This document shows, in pieces, positions 7,851 to 15,078 of a stretch of DNA of 29,879 nucleotides. Below the pieces are notes generated by a model, which worked only from the letters and a program-made list of their open reading frames with translations, had not been told where the DNA came from and ran no database searches. The stretch lies in assembly GCF_050176255.1 (NCBI RefSeq), contig NZ_JBFXIE010000040.1. One strand, 5' to 3'. The stretch comes from JBFXIE01 sp050176255 (lineage in GTDB: Bacteria; Pseudomonadota; Gammaproteobacteria; Burkholderiales; Burkholderiaceae_C). The translations under genes and the position numbers were made by a program. Each line of letters begins with the position of its first letter. Positions within the stretch are counted from its first letter, which is position 1.

Positions 7851-8456
7851 ATGACCCAGTTTTCCAGATTTGCGCTTGCCGCTGCGCTCGGTATGGCCGG
7901 GTTTGCAGCCCATGCCTTGCCTGTGGCGTCTGTCGGCGCGGGCAGTGCTGCCACTGCGCAAGTCCTTGACGCAAGCCTTTTTTCGACCAACTTTGTTGCC
8001 ACGGTGACCAACTCGACCACGCAGCCGCACGTCGAGGTCACGCGGTCGGGGCTGCAGACTGCCTATGACTTCTACACTTTTGGCACGTCCGGCGGGTCTG
8101 TCACGATCGACTTCGACAGCATCAACCAGACCGACATGGAAGTGGGCCTGTGGAACGCTGCAGGACTGCTGCTGGCGGCAAACGACGACTACAGCTACGA
8201 CGGCAGTTTCATCCTCGATGCGGCCATCCTCAACTTCAATGTGGCTGCGGGTGACTACTTCATCGGGGTGTGCCGCTTCAGTTGCAGCTTTGGCAACAAC
8301 TTTGCCGTCAGCGGCAGCGCGCTGGGTAGCAACGGCGCCTATGTGATGAATGTGTCGGCCAACCAGAACCAGGTGCCCGAGCCTGGCACGATGGGCTTGA
8401 TGGGGCTGGCGCTGGCGGGCCTGGGCGTTGCCGCGCGGCGCTCGAAAGTGCGCTGA
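7851..8456 (+). CDS. PEP-CTERM sorting domain-containing exported protein
   Basis: A 201-residue secreted protein. It has a Sec signal peptide (MTQFSRFALAAALGMAGFAAHA) and a beta-sandwich-like middle resembling prepeptidase-C-terminal domains (MEVGLWNAAGLLLAANDDYSYDG, AAGDYFIGVC). It ends in a canonical PEP-CTERM tail: VPEPGT, a Gly/Leu/Ala-rich membrane helix, then ARRSKVR. In the known system an exosortase (EpsH/XrtA type) cuts at the PEP motif and attaches the protein to the surface or to extracellular polysaccharide; no exosortase gene is in this window. The start at 7851 has AGGAAG 4-9 bases upstream. Two Cys (CRFSCSF) may form a disulfide. The gene is flanked by direct repeats and by copies R3 and R4 of the dispersed repeat, so it may be an acquired cassette. 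Confidence 0.92.
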   Translation: MTQFSRFALAAALGMAGFAAHALPVASVGAGSAATAQVLDASLFSTNFVATVTNSTTQPHVEVTRSGLQTAYDFYTFGTSGGSVTIDFDSINQTDMEVGLWNAAGLLLAANDDYSYDGSFILDAAILNFNVAAGDYFIGVCRFSCSFGNNFAVSGSALGSNGAYVMNVSANQNQVPEPGTMGLMGLALAGLGVAARRSKVR

Positions 8457-8464
8457 GCAAAAAC

Positions 8465-8500
8465 AATGGGGGCAGATTCCAATTTTCCCCGTTGCTGCGG
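8465..8500 (+). repeat. right direct repeat flanking the PEP-CTERM gene
   Basis: CAATGGGGGCAGATTCC and the following TTTTCCCCGTTGCTGCGG correspond to 7617-7651. It begins 9 bases after the PEP-CTERM stop. Confidence 0.6.
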
Positions 8501-8511
8501 ATTGCTTCGCT

Positions 8512-8553
8512 TTTGATAGCTGTCAGCGCTTGATGTGCAAGCGTTGGAGCCCT
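8512..8553 (+). repeat. dispersed repeat, copy R4 (canonical)
   Basis: TTTTGATAGCTGTCAGCGCT, then TGATGTGCAAGCGTTGGAGCCC. The arms CAGCGCTTG and CAAGCGTTG form an imperfect palindrome. It lies between the convergent PEP-CTERM and priA genes and might act as a weak shared terminator, but it has no T-run. Confidence 0.85.
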
Positions 8554-8581
8554 AAATCACCTCATACCATCGCAAGCCACC

Positions 8582-10897
8582 TCAGATCACCTGCGGGTCC
8601 ACGTCCACCAGCCAGCGCACCAGGCCGCGATGGCGTGGGCGCTCTGCGTGCAGCAGCGGCTGCCACGCCGCCAGAAAGCGCTGCAGCGCGGCGCGGCTCG
8701 CGCTTTCCAGCAGCATCTGGGCGCGTTCCACGTTGGCCACGCGCTGGATGGTGAGCGGCACGGGCGGAAACAGGAACACTTGATCCAGCCCCGGCAGGTT
8801 TGCGCCGCGCGCGGCGTCGCAGGCCGCCTGCAAAAAGGCCTGGGCCGCTTCCTGCGCGCGGGCGTCGGCGCGCACCAGGGCCTGGTGGGTGAACGGGGGC
8901 ATGCCGGCTTCTTTGCGCTCGGCCAGCTGGCGCGCGGCAAAGGCGGGGTAGTCGTGGCGGCGCAGCGCGGCATAGACCGCGTGGTCGGGGTGCCAGGTTT
9001 GCACCCACATCTCGGGCGCGCTGCCCTGCGCGGCCACGTAGCGCGCGTCGCGCCCGGCGCGGCCGGCGGCCTGCATCAGCAGGGCAAACAGGCGCTCGGG
9101 CGCACGAAAGTCGCTGCTGAACAAGGCCCCGTCGGGCTGCACCGCTGCCACCAGGGTGATGCGCCGGAAGTCATGCCCCTTGGCCACCATTTGCGTGCCC
9201 ACCAGCACGTCCACCTCGCCGCTGTGCACCTGGGCCAGTTGTTCCTCAAGTGCGCCCTTGGCGCGGGTGGTGTCGGCGTCGATGCGCGCCACGCGGGCGG
9301 CGCGGCGATCGGGCGTGATCACGTTGCGCAGCAGGGCGGCCAGTTGTTCCTCCAGCTGCTCGGTGCCGCGGCCCAGGGGCAGGATGTCGGGGTTGCCGCA
9401 GCCGGGGCAGGCGCGCGGCACGCGCTGGGCCGCGCCGCAGTGGTGGCAGCGCAGCGTGCGGTCGATCTTGTGGAACACCTGGTGGGCGCTGCAGTGCGGG
9501 CAGTCGCTTTTCCAGCCGCAGTCGTGGCAGTGCAGCACGGGCGCATAGCCGCGGCGGTTGAGCAGCACCAGGCATTGCTCGCCGCGCTCCACCCGTTCGG
9601 TGATGGCGGCCAGCAGCGGCGGTGAGAACACAGCACCGCGTGGCTGCTGGCCCATGTCCACCAGGCGCAGGCGCGGCAGGCCGGCTTTGTCAGCCTGATG
9701 GGCGGCAGGCCTTGGGTCTGGCCGGAGGCCCTCACCCCCGCCCTCTCCCAGGGGGAGAGGGAGTAATACCGGCGCTACCGTGCGCTCACCCGAACCCGCA
9801 CCGTCGTCCGCTGTCGTACCTCCACCCGCATCCGCGCCGATGCGGCTGGGCATGTGCAGGCGCAGGTAGCGCCCGGGGCCGCCTTCGGCCGTGGGGATGC
9901 TGGCGTGCCAGCTTTCCAGCGACGGGGTGGCGCTGCCCAGGATCACCTTGGCGCCCTGTTCGCGCCCGCGCCATACCGCCAGGTCACGGGCAGAGTAGCG
10001 GGCGCCCTCTTGCTGCTTGTAGCTGGCGTCATGCTCCTCATCCACCACGATCAGCGCCAGCCCCGGCAGGCTGGCAAACACCGCCATGCGCGTGCCCAGC
10101 ACGATGCGCGCGGCGCCCGTGTGCGCGGCCAGCCAGCTTTTCAGGCGCTGGGGGTGGGTCATGCCGCTGTGCATGCTGACGACGGCGGCGTCGCCGTACT
10201 GGGGCGCAAACCGCTGGCGAAAGCGCGCCTCCAGCTGCGGGGTGAGGTTGATCTCGGGCACCATCACCAGCGCCTGCGCGGCGGGGTGGGCGGCCAGGGC
10301 GCGCTGCACGCAGTGCAGATAGACCTCGGTTTTGCCGCTGCCGGTGCTGCCAAACAGCAGAAAAGGGCCGCGTTCAACCCCAATACGGGCTGCAGCGCTT
10401 GTCTGCTCTGCGGTAAGCGCTATGGATGGTGAAGTGCCATCGGGGCTGTGCGCGGGCGGCGTGGGGCGGCGCAGGCGGCGTGCCAGCTGCTCGGGCGCCA
10501 GGTCGCGCAGCTGCGGGGGCAGTGCGGCCAGCGCCACCTCGCCCAGCGCGCGCTGGTAGTAGCGCGCGGTGAAGGCCACCAGCCGGCGCCAGGCGGCGTC
10601 CAGCGGCGCAATGCCGTCCAGCACGCTGGCAATGGGGCGCGCCGCCATGCCGGGAGGCAGGGGCGCGGGCTGGGGCGGGGCGTCCCAGACCACGCCCAGC
10701 ACCTCGCGCCGGCCCAGCGGCACGCGCACCAGCGTGCCCGGCGGCAGGGCGCGCGCGCTGGCGTAGGTCAGCAGGTCGCCCACCGCGCTGTGCGCAGGCG
10801 TGCTCACCGCCACCGGCAGCAGGTAGCTGTCAGACGGGTGGGGGTCTGCTGCGGGGGCTGTGGGGGACATGGGTGAGAGGCTGGGCAGACGGCTCAA
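8582..10897 (-). CDS. priA: primosomal protein N' (replication restart helicase PriA)
   Basis: PriA binds abandoned forks and reloads the DnaB helicase. The N-terminal 3'-DNA-binding domain (about residues 20-115) is followed by the helicase with Walker A FGSTGSGKTEVYLH, Walker B VVDEEHDASYKQQ, and GSATPSLESW. The eight-Cys zinc region reads CHDC..CPHC..CHHC..CPGC; then come GRGTEQLEEQL, GTQMVAKGHDF and AAGRAGR. The end WLVDVDPQVI matches the family. At 771 residues it is about 40 longer than E. coli PriA. The extra length is a low-complexity insertion of about 50 residues between RYLRLHMPSRIG and LPRLRLVDMGQQ, just ahead of the zinc region; part of it is encoded by a palindromic repeat (9725-9769). 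The start could be 10897 or the Met at 10870. It follows hemE on the same strand after a 629-bp gap. Confidence 0.96.
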   Translation of the reverse strand: MSRLPSLSPMSPTAPAADPHPSDSYLLPVAVSTPAHSAVGDLLTYASARALPPGTLVRVPLGRREVLGVVWDAPPQPAPLPPGMAARPIASVLDGIAPLDAAWRRLVAFTARYYQRALGEVALAALPPQLRDLAPEQLARRLRRPTPPAHSPDGTSPSIALTAEQTSAAARIGVERGPFLLFGSTGSGKTEVYLHCVQRALAAHPAAQALVMVPEINLTPQLEARFRQRFAPQYGDAAVVSMHSGMTHPQRLKSWLAAHTGAARIVLGTRMAVFASLPGLALIVVDEEHDASYKQQEGARYSARDLAVWRGREQGAKVILGSATPSLESWHASIPTAEGGPGRYLRLHMPSRIGADAGGGTTADDGAGSGERTVAPVLLPLPLGEGGGEGLRPDPRPAAHQADKAGLPRLRLVDMGQQPRGAVFSPPLLAAITERVERGEQCLVLLNRRGYAPVLHCHDCGWKSDCPHCSAHQVFHKIDRTLRCHHCGAAQRVPRACPGCGNPDILPLGRGTEQLEEQLAALLRNVITPDRRAARVARIDADTTRAKGALEEQLAQVHSGEVDVLVGTQMVAKGHDFRRITLVAAVQPDGALFSSDFRAPERLFALLMQAAGRAGRDARYVAAQGSAPEMWVQTWHPDHAVYAALRRHDYPAFAARQLAERKEAGMPPFTHQALVRADARAQEAAQAFLQAACDAARGANLPGLDQVFLFPPVPLTIQRVANVERAQMLLESASRAALQRFLAAWQPLLHAERPRHRGLVRWLVDVDPQVI
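9725..9769 (-). repeat. palindromic REP-like repeat inserted in frame in priA
   Basis: CCCTCTCCC (9741-9749), loop AGG, GGGAGAGGG (9753-9761) is a perfect 9-bp stem, flanked by GAGGCCCTCACCCCCG. This is the widespread proteobacterial intergenic motif 'CTCTCCC-GGGAGAGGG ... GGGTGAGGGC'. On the priA strand it reads LLPLPLGEGGGEGLRP in the linker before the zinc region. Confidence 0.8.
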
Positions 10898-10974
10898 AGG
10901 GGGGAGCGGGCGGGCGAGTGGGGGGAGGCAGCAGCGATCATTTCACAGCCTTGTCCCCAGGCAATGGCCGCTTC

Positions 10975-10983
10975 TGTGGATAA
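10975..10983 (-). promoter_or_regulatory. DnaA box, TTATCCACA
   Basis: Exact 9-mer, part of the 21-bp direct repeat shared with 11295-11315. Confidence 0.7.
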
Positions 10984-11297
10984 CTTTGTTGACAGATGCT
11001 GTCGCCCGCCCCGAAAAGCGCGTGGCTGCGTGCTGTGGTGCTAGCGTATTGGCTAAATCAATCGGAAATAATTCCTTATGAATCAATGATCTTTGCTGCC
11101 GTGCGCTAGATGGTGTAGGCGCAGTTCGTGCCTGATGGGTGCTGTCATTGAAGCGTCAAACATGTGTACAACTGCGCTGTCAATAGCCTGAAACACGTAA
11201 AAAATGTGGTAGGGCAATGCCGGATGCGTGACTTCTGATGCAAAACATGCGGCAAGTGCTTGATTTGTCTGGTGATTCAGGAGAAGTTCAGGTTTTC

Positions 11298-11306
11298 TGT
11301 GGATAA
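11298..11306 (-). promoter_or_regulatory. DnaA box, TTATCCACA
   Basis: Exact 9-mer in the second copy of the 21-bp direct repeat, same orientation as the box at 10975. Confidence 0.7.
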
Positions 11307-11403
11307 CTTTGTTGATATCCCCTGAGGCTCCTGCGTAAAGCCTTGTCGCACCGTGCTTTGCTTAGTCTGCCCACAAAAACGGCATCACCACCCGGTCTAA
11401 ATA

Positions 11404-11416
11404 AATCAACAACTTA
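11404..11416 (+). promoter_or_regulatory. IHF consensus site
   Basis: AATCAACAACTTA matches WATCAANNNNTTR at every position and lies between two DnaA boxes. A 13-mer of this degeneracy occurs by chance, so binding is inference. Confidence 0.45.
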
Positions 11417-11494
11417 CGCCGTTTTGATGATTGCCGCCCGCCCTGCATGGCAGGCGACAGTCGCATGAACGCCGCAGAGCGCCATGGTCAAAAG

Positions 11495-11503
11495 TGTGCA
11501 TAA
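11495..11503 (-). promoter_or_regulatory. DnaA box, TTATGCACA
   Basis: Exact match to TTATNCACA, same orientation as the other two boxes, 24 bp from the hemE stop. Confidence 0.6.
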
Positions 11504-11526
11504 GTCAAGTTGCGGCTTGCCAGGGT

Positions 11527-12648
11527 TTACCGCAGCCGCAGGCTGCGCGAGTAACCATGTACCGTCTCCACCAGCGCGGCCACATGCTCGGGCGGGGTGA
11601 ACTGGCTGATGCCGTGGCCCAGGTTGAAGATATGTGTGGGGCCGCTGCATGTGCGGTCGGTGTGGGGGGCGCCAAAGCTGTCGAGCACCGCGCGCACCTG
11701 CGCTGCCACGGCCTCGGGCGGGGCAAACAGCACGTTGGGGTCGATGTTGCCCTGCAGCGCCTTGCCCGGGCCGCCCACGCGCCCGCCCACGATGGCGCGC
11801 GCCTTGGCCAGGCTGGCCGTCCAGTCCAGGCCCAGCACCTCGCAGTCGATGTCCTTCATATCTTCCAGCCAGATGCCGCCGCCCTTGGTGAAGACGATGC
11901 GCGGCACGTCCTGGCCGTCCACGCCGGTGCGCTTGAGCTGCGCCAGCACGCGGCGGGTGTATTCCAGGCTGAACTGCTGAAAGCACCCGTCGGCCAGCAC
12001 GCCGCCCCAGCTATCGAAAATCATCACGGCCTGGGCGCCCGCGTCGATCTGGGCGTTGAGGTACTGCGCCACGCTGTCGGCGTTGATGGCCAGAATGCGG
12101 TGCATCAGGTCGGGGCGGCTGTACATCAGCGTCTTGACCAGGCGGTAGTCGTCGCTGCCCTTGCCCTCGACCATGTAGCAGGCCAGCGTCCAGGGGCTGC
12201 CCGAAAAGCCGATCAGCGGCACGCGGCCATTCAGCGCCTTGCGGATGCTGGTGACCGCGTCAAATACATAGCGCAGTTTGTCCATGTCGGGCACGGCCAG
12301 CGCGGCCACGTCGGATTCGTTGCGCACGGTTTTGGCAAAGCGTGGGCCTTCGCCCTCGGCAAACGTCAGGCCCAGGCCCATGGCGTCGGGCACGGTGAGG
12401 ATGTCGCTGAACAAAATGGCCGCATCCAGCGGAAAGCGCTCAAGCGGCTGCAGCGTGACCTCGGTGGCGTAATCCACGTTGGTGGCCAGCCCCATGAAGC
12501 TGCCAGCCTGGGCGCGCGTAGCCTTGTATTCAGGCAGGTAGCGGCCCGCCTGGCGCATCAGCCACAGGGGGGTGTAGTCGGTGGCCTGGCGGCGGCAGGC
12601 GCGCAGGAAGGTGTCGTTCTGGAGAGGGGCGAAGACGGAGGAATTCAT
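11527..12648 (-). CDS. hemE: uroporphyrinogen decarboxylase
   Basis: HemE removes four carboxyl groups from uroporphyrinogen III to give coproporphyrinogen III in haem synthesis; it acts as a cytosolic dimer. The 373-residue product has the signatures PLWLMRQAGRYLPEY (residues about 27-41), LFSDILTVPDAMG with the essential Asp, GFSGSPWTLACYMVEG, FDSWGG, and the C-terminal GHGISQFTPPEHV. In GHGISQFTP the usual family residues near GHG-V/I-P are slightly varied (SQF in place of LP). Length is normal (about 355-370). The start at 12648 has no obvious Shine-Dalgarno. It lies between the phosphodiesterase gene and priA; a hemE-priA neighbourhood is familiar from other betaproteobacteria. Confidence 0.97.
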   Translation of the reverse strand: MNSSVFAPLQNDTFLRACRRQATDYTPLWLMRQAGRYLPEYKATRAQAGSFMGLATNVDYATEVTLQPLERFPLDAAILFSDILTVPDAMGLGLTFAEGEGPRFAKTVRNESDVAALAVPDMDKLRYVFDAVTSIRKALNGRVPLIGFSGSPWTLACYMVEGKGSDDYRLVKTLMYSRPDLMHRILAINADSVAQYLNAQIDAGAQAVMIFDSWGGVLADGCFQQFSLEYTRRVLAQLKRTGVDGQDVPRIVFTKGGGIWLEDMKDIDCEVLGLDWTASLAKARAIVGGRVGGPGKALQGNIDPNVLFAPPEAVAAQVRAVLDSFGAPHTDRTCSGPTHIFNLGHGISQFTPPEHVAALVETVHGYSRSLRLR

Positions 12649-12674
12649 GCGGGCGATTGTCGCAGGGCGGCCCC

Positions 12675-12720
12675 GCGCTCCCTGCCCCGCTCCCGGCCCT
12701 GCGCCCAGGGCGGGGAGCGC
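12675..12720. repeat. nested inverted repeat between phosphodiesterase gene and hemE
   Basis: The outer arms GCGCTCCC (12675-12682) and GGGAGCGC (12713-12720) enclose a second perfect hairpin, GCCCTG-CGCC-CAGGGC (12696-12711). There is no T-run. It sits just 3' of the phosphodiesterase stop and 5' of hemE, so it may end or stabilise the upstream transcript. Confidence 0.6.
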
Positions 12721-12731
12721 GACAGCGCCGC

Positions 12732-13883
12732 TCAGGGCTGCAAGCCATCCACCGCCCGGCGGCCCACGGCGGCGTCGTCGGTGAACACACCGTCCACGCC
12801 GGTCTGCAGGTAGGCCTGGATTTCCGCCACGCTGTCGCCGCGCGCGGTGGCGTCGCTGTCCGGCTGGCCTTTGAGCGAGGCGGGCAAAAAGCGGTTCTCT
12901 GGGCGGAAGGTCCAGTCCTGCACCTTCAGGCCGACGGCGTGGGCATCGCGCACCAGGCTGGTGGGCTGGCCCAGGCCCGTGGCCACCCGGCGGGCGTCGC
13001 GCACCAGCGGGATGATCAGCTCCTTGTGCGGCGCCACGGCATAGGCGTAGGTGGCGATTTCCTTCAGACCGGCGGGGGTGACCAGGTCTGCGTAGCCGCG
13101 GGTGTTGGACGCGCCCTGCGCCACGAAGTCGTAGGGCCGGCCATTGCCGACCAGCTGCGCCAGGCGCACGTTACTGCGCTGGTGGATTGCCTTCAGGTTG
13201 CCCACCTCAAAGGACTGCACGATCACTGGCGCGGCTTTGTGGTTCCAGCCGTTTTTTTCCAGCGTGGCCAGCAGTGGCAGCTCCAGCGGCAGCCCGATGG
13301 ACTGGAAATAGGTGGGGTGCTTGGTCTCGGGCTCGATGCCGATGGTGCGGCCCCGGGCGGCGGACTGTGCCTTGACCAGGTCGATCACCTCTTGCAGCGT
13401 GGGCACCTCGAACTGGTCGTTGTAGGCGGTATTGGCCGGGCGAGCGGCCGGTATGCGCTCGCGCGCGCGCAGGGTCTTCAGTTCGGCCAGCGTGAAGTCT
13501 TCGGTGAACCAGCCGGTGATGGACTTGCCGTCGATCACCTTGGTGGTCTTGCGGTCGGCAAATTCGGGGCGCTCCATCACGTTGGTGGTGGCTTCGCGCA
13601 CGGTACCGTCGGCGTTCAGGATGGCGATGGCGTTTTCGTGGCGGGCCACCAGCACGCCGTCCTTGGTGATGACCAGGTCGGGCTCGATCAGGTCAGCGCC
13701 GTCGTCGATGGCCTTCTGGTAGGCGGCCAGCGTGTGCTCGGGGCGCAGCGCCGAAGCGCCGCGGTGCGCGATCACCGCGCGCTCGGGCGGCCATGCGGGC
13801 ACACCGTCACCGCCGCTGGCGGCAAGGCTGAGGGCGGCGCTTGTGGCAAGCACCAGTTTGGCGAGGGCAGAGGTGGCGGTCAT
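12732..13883 (-). CDS. glpQ: periplasmic glycerophosphodiester phosphodiesterase (GlpQ type)
   Basis: It hydrolyses deacylated phospholipids (glycerophosphodiesters) to glycerol-3-phosphate and an alcohol. The 383-residue product has an N-terminal signal peptide (MTATSALAKLVLATSAALSLAASG). The GDPD barrel follows, with VIAHRGASALRPEHTLAAY (catalytic HRG and PEHT), DLIEPDLVITKDGVLVARHE (metal-binding Glu/Asp and the second catalytic His), IEPETKHP and a terminal VDGVFTDD. The length and the long insert between the HE motif and IEPETK fit GlpQ-type periplasmic enzymes rather than short cytosolic UgpQ. The Met at 13883 is chosen because it begins the signal peptide; Mets further upstream add an unsuitable leader. 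PldA, which releases lysophospholipids at the outer membrane, is in the same window and could feed the same salvage route, though the genes are not linked. Confidence 0.93.
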   Translation of the reverse strand: MTATSALAKLVLATSAALSLAASGGDGVPAWPPERAVIAHRGASALRPEHTLAAYQKAIDDGADLIEPDLVITKDGVLVARHENAIAILNADGTVREATTNVMERPEFADRKTTKVIDGKSITGWFTEDFTLAELKTLRARERIPAARPANTAYNDQFEVPTLQEVIDLVKAQSAARGRTIGIEPETKHPTYFQSIGLPLELPLLATLEKNGWNHKAAPVIVQSFEVGNLKAIHQRSNVRLAQLVGNGRPYDFVAQGASNTRGYADLVTPAGLKEIATYAYAVAPHKELIIPLVRDARRVATGLGQPTSLVRDAHAVGLKVQDWTFRPENRFLPASLKGQPDSDATARGDSVAEIQAYLQTGVDGVFTDDAAVGRRAVDGLQP

Positions 13884-13993
13884 CGGAAAGCCTGTGGTCT
13901 GTGCAAAAGCGGCGAGCCTGGGGGGCTGCTGTGACATTCGCGTGACCCATGTCTGCCCCATTCCCGCGCAGGCGCGAATCCGGTTGTCTTGGC

Positions 13994-14036
13994 ATCAAGC
14001 CCTTGTATGAAAAGCGCCTATAGCTCCTGATTCAAT
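13994..14036 (-). repeat. dispersed repeat, copy R5 (strongly diverged)
   Basis: The minus strand reads CTATTGAATCAGGAGCTATA, then GGCGCTTTTCATACAAGGGC. It keeps the ATAGCT-GGCGCTT-AAGGGC framework only loosely. It overlaps the last codons and stop of the LysR-type gene. Confidence 0.4.
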
Positions 14037-14929
14037 AGCGCACCGCTGGCACCCGCCTGCAGCAGGCGCGTCAGCAGCGGATGCATCACCTTGCGGGCGC
14101 TGTAGATCAGGTGGAACTGCTCTTGCACCTCGGGGGTGGTGCCCACATGCACCAGGCCCAGCGTGTGCGTCAGGTGCGTGCCCAGCGTTTCGGGCGCGGG
14201 CATCACGCCCATGCCGGTGGCGGCAAAGGTGCTGAGCAGGGCGCTGTCTTCAAACTCGCCGGCAATGTGCGGGCGGATGCGCTCGCGCTCCAGCCAGTGG
14301 TCGATGCGCGCGCGCATGGCGGCGTGCTCGGTGGGCAGCAGCACCGGCACCACCGCCAGGCTGCGCGGAAACTGGTGGCGCGCGGCCTGCGCCCACAGCG
14401 GCGGGGCGTACCAGGCGATGGCGCTGGTCCCCAGCAGCTGGCTGGTGCTGCGCAGCGCCGGGTTGGGCGGGGCGGGGCGGTCGGCCAGCACGGCGTGCAG
14501 CTTGTGCAGCGCCAGCTCGCCCAGCAGGGGCTGAAATTCGCCCTCATGGCACAGCAGGCGCAGGTGGGGCTCGTCCAGCACGGGCGTCAGCAGCCGGTGC
14601 ACGGCCAGCTTGGCAATGCCGTCGGAGATGCCCAGGTTCAGGCGCAGCGTGGGGCCGCTGGCCGCCTCGCGCACGCGCTGGGGCAGTTGCTCGCCCAGGG
14701 CGAAGATGTGGTCGGCCTCGTGCAGCGCGGCCACGCCGGCCTCGGTCAGCATCAGGCTGCGGCCTTCGGTGCGCAGCAGGCTCACGCCCAGGGCCTTTTC
14801 CAGTTCGCGCACCTGCGCGCTGATGGTCTGCACGGCCATGTCCAGTCGCTCGGCGGCGCGCGCCATGCCGCCCTCTTTGGCAACCACCCAGAAGTAATAC
14901 AGATGGCGGTAATTGAAGCTCTGGCTCAT
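14018..14929 (-). CDS. nhaR: LysR-family regulator, NhaR-like
   Basis: A 303-residue LysR protein with a winged helix-turn-helix in residues 1-65 and a periplasmic-binding-protein-like effector domain. The start FNYRHLYYFWVVAKEGGMARAAERL, together with QTISAQVRELEKALG, LGISDGIAKLAVHRLL and GEFEDSALLSTFAATGMGV, follows E. coli NhaR closely (NYNHLYYFWHVYKEGS, VGVADALSK, GEFDDAALMKAFGA). NhaR activates nhaA in response to sodium. Here nhaA is 3 kb away, not adjacent; the divergent neighbour is terC, 149 bp apart. A LysR-type dyad in that gap (14957-14975) is a likely operator for both. The C-terminus runs into a diverged repeat copy. The family is secure; the exact NhaR function is inference. 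Confidence 0.85.
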   Translation of the reverse strand: MSQSFNYRHLYYFWVVAKEGGMARAAERLDMAVQTISAQVRELEKALGVSLLRTEGRSLMLTEAGVAALHEADHIFALGEQLPQRVREAASGPTLRLNLGISDGIAKLAVHRLLTPVLDEPHLRLLCHEGEFQPLLGELALHKLHAVLADRPAPPNPALRSTSQLLGTSAIAWYAPPLWAQAARHQFPRSLAVVPVLLPTEHAAMRARIDHWLERERIRPHIAGEFEDSALLSTFAATGMGVMPAPETLGTHLTHTLGLVHVGTTPEVQEQFHLIYSARKVMHPLLTRLLQAGASGALLNQEL

Positions 14930-14956
14930 GGGCTGTGCTGGGCTGGATAGCGGGTT

Positions 14957-14975
14957 ACTTCGTAAAAACCGAAGT
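14957..14975. promoter_or_regulatory. candidate LysR-type operator between nhaR-like gene and terC
   Basis: ACTTCG-TAAAAAC-CGAAGT is a perfect 6-bp dyad containing the T-N11-A core (TCGTAAAAACCGA) of LysR-type sites. It lies 28 bp before the regulator start and 103 bp before terC, the usual position for a LysR recognition site. Confidence 0.6.
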
Positions 14976-15027
14976 CATCGTACTGATAAGGCAGGTTTTT
15001 ATTCATTCATGCTGCCTCTACATTGCA

Positions 15028-15052
15028 CCACCTCGGGCCGCCGGCCCAGTGG
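15028..15052 (+). promoter_or_regulatory. hairpin in the terC leader
   Basis: GGGCC-GCC-GGCCC (15035-15047) is enclosed by CCAC/GTGG arms and ends 27 bp before the terC start. No T-run follows. I do not see the conserved core of the yybP-ykoY manganese riboswitch that precedes E. coli alx. Confidence 0.4.
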
Positions 15053-15078
15053 CACAAACCCTGTCGGGAGAAGGAATC

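Larger units (their letters stand above)
10898..11526. other. 629-bp non-coding gap between hemE and priA with DnaA/IHF-type sites
   Basis: No supported gene lies here. The stretch is AT-richer than its surroundings, notably 11050-11095 and 11180-11210. It carries three exact matches to the DnaA box (TTATNCACA read on the minus strand), one near match (TGTGTACAA at 11163-11171) and an exact IHF consensus. A 21-bp perfect direct repeat, TTCTGTGGATAACTTTGTTG plus A, is at 10972-10992 and 11295-11315. The priA promoter must also lie here. There is no dnaA, dnaN or gyrB nearby, so it is not simply the classical oriC-dnaA arrangement. Confidence 0.7.

Noticed and set aside
10391..10425. Possible tenth copy of the dispersed repeat inside priA
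   Set aside because: AGCGCTT and AAGCGCT arms are present, but the spacing is 7 bases too long and the encoded ALTAEQ is a conserved PriA motif, so similarity is probably chance.
10898..11526. This gap as the main chromosomal oriC
   Set aside because: No dnaA, dnaN, rpmH or parAB genes adjoin it, and fewer DnaA boxes are present than in typical origins; a secondary DnaA-binding locus is more cautious.
11414..11986. Minus-strand frame of 190 codons overlapping hemE
   Set aside because: Out-of-frame reading of the hemE 3' half; the Arg/Ala-rich product lacks any motif.
14930..15078. yybP-ykoY manganese riboswitch before terC
   Set aside because: Expected from the E. coli alx parallel, but the conserved core sequences are not visible; only a GC hairpin is present.
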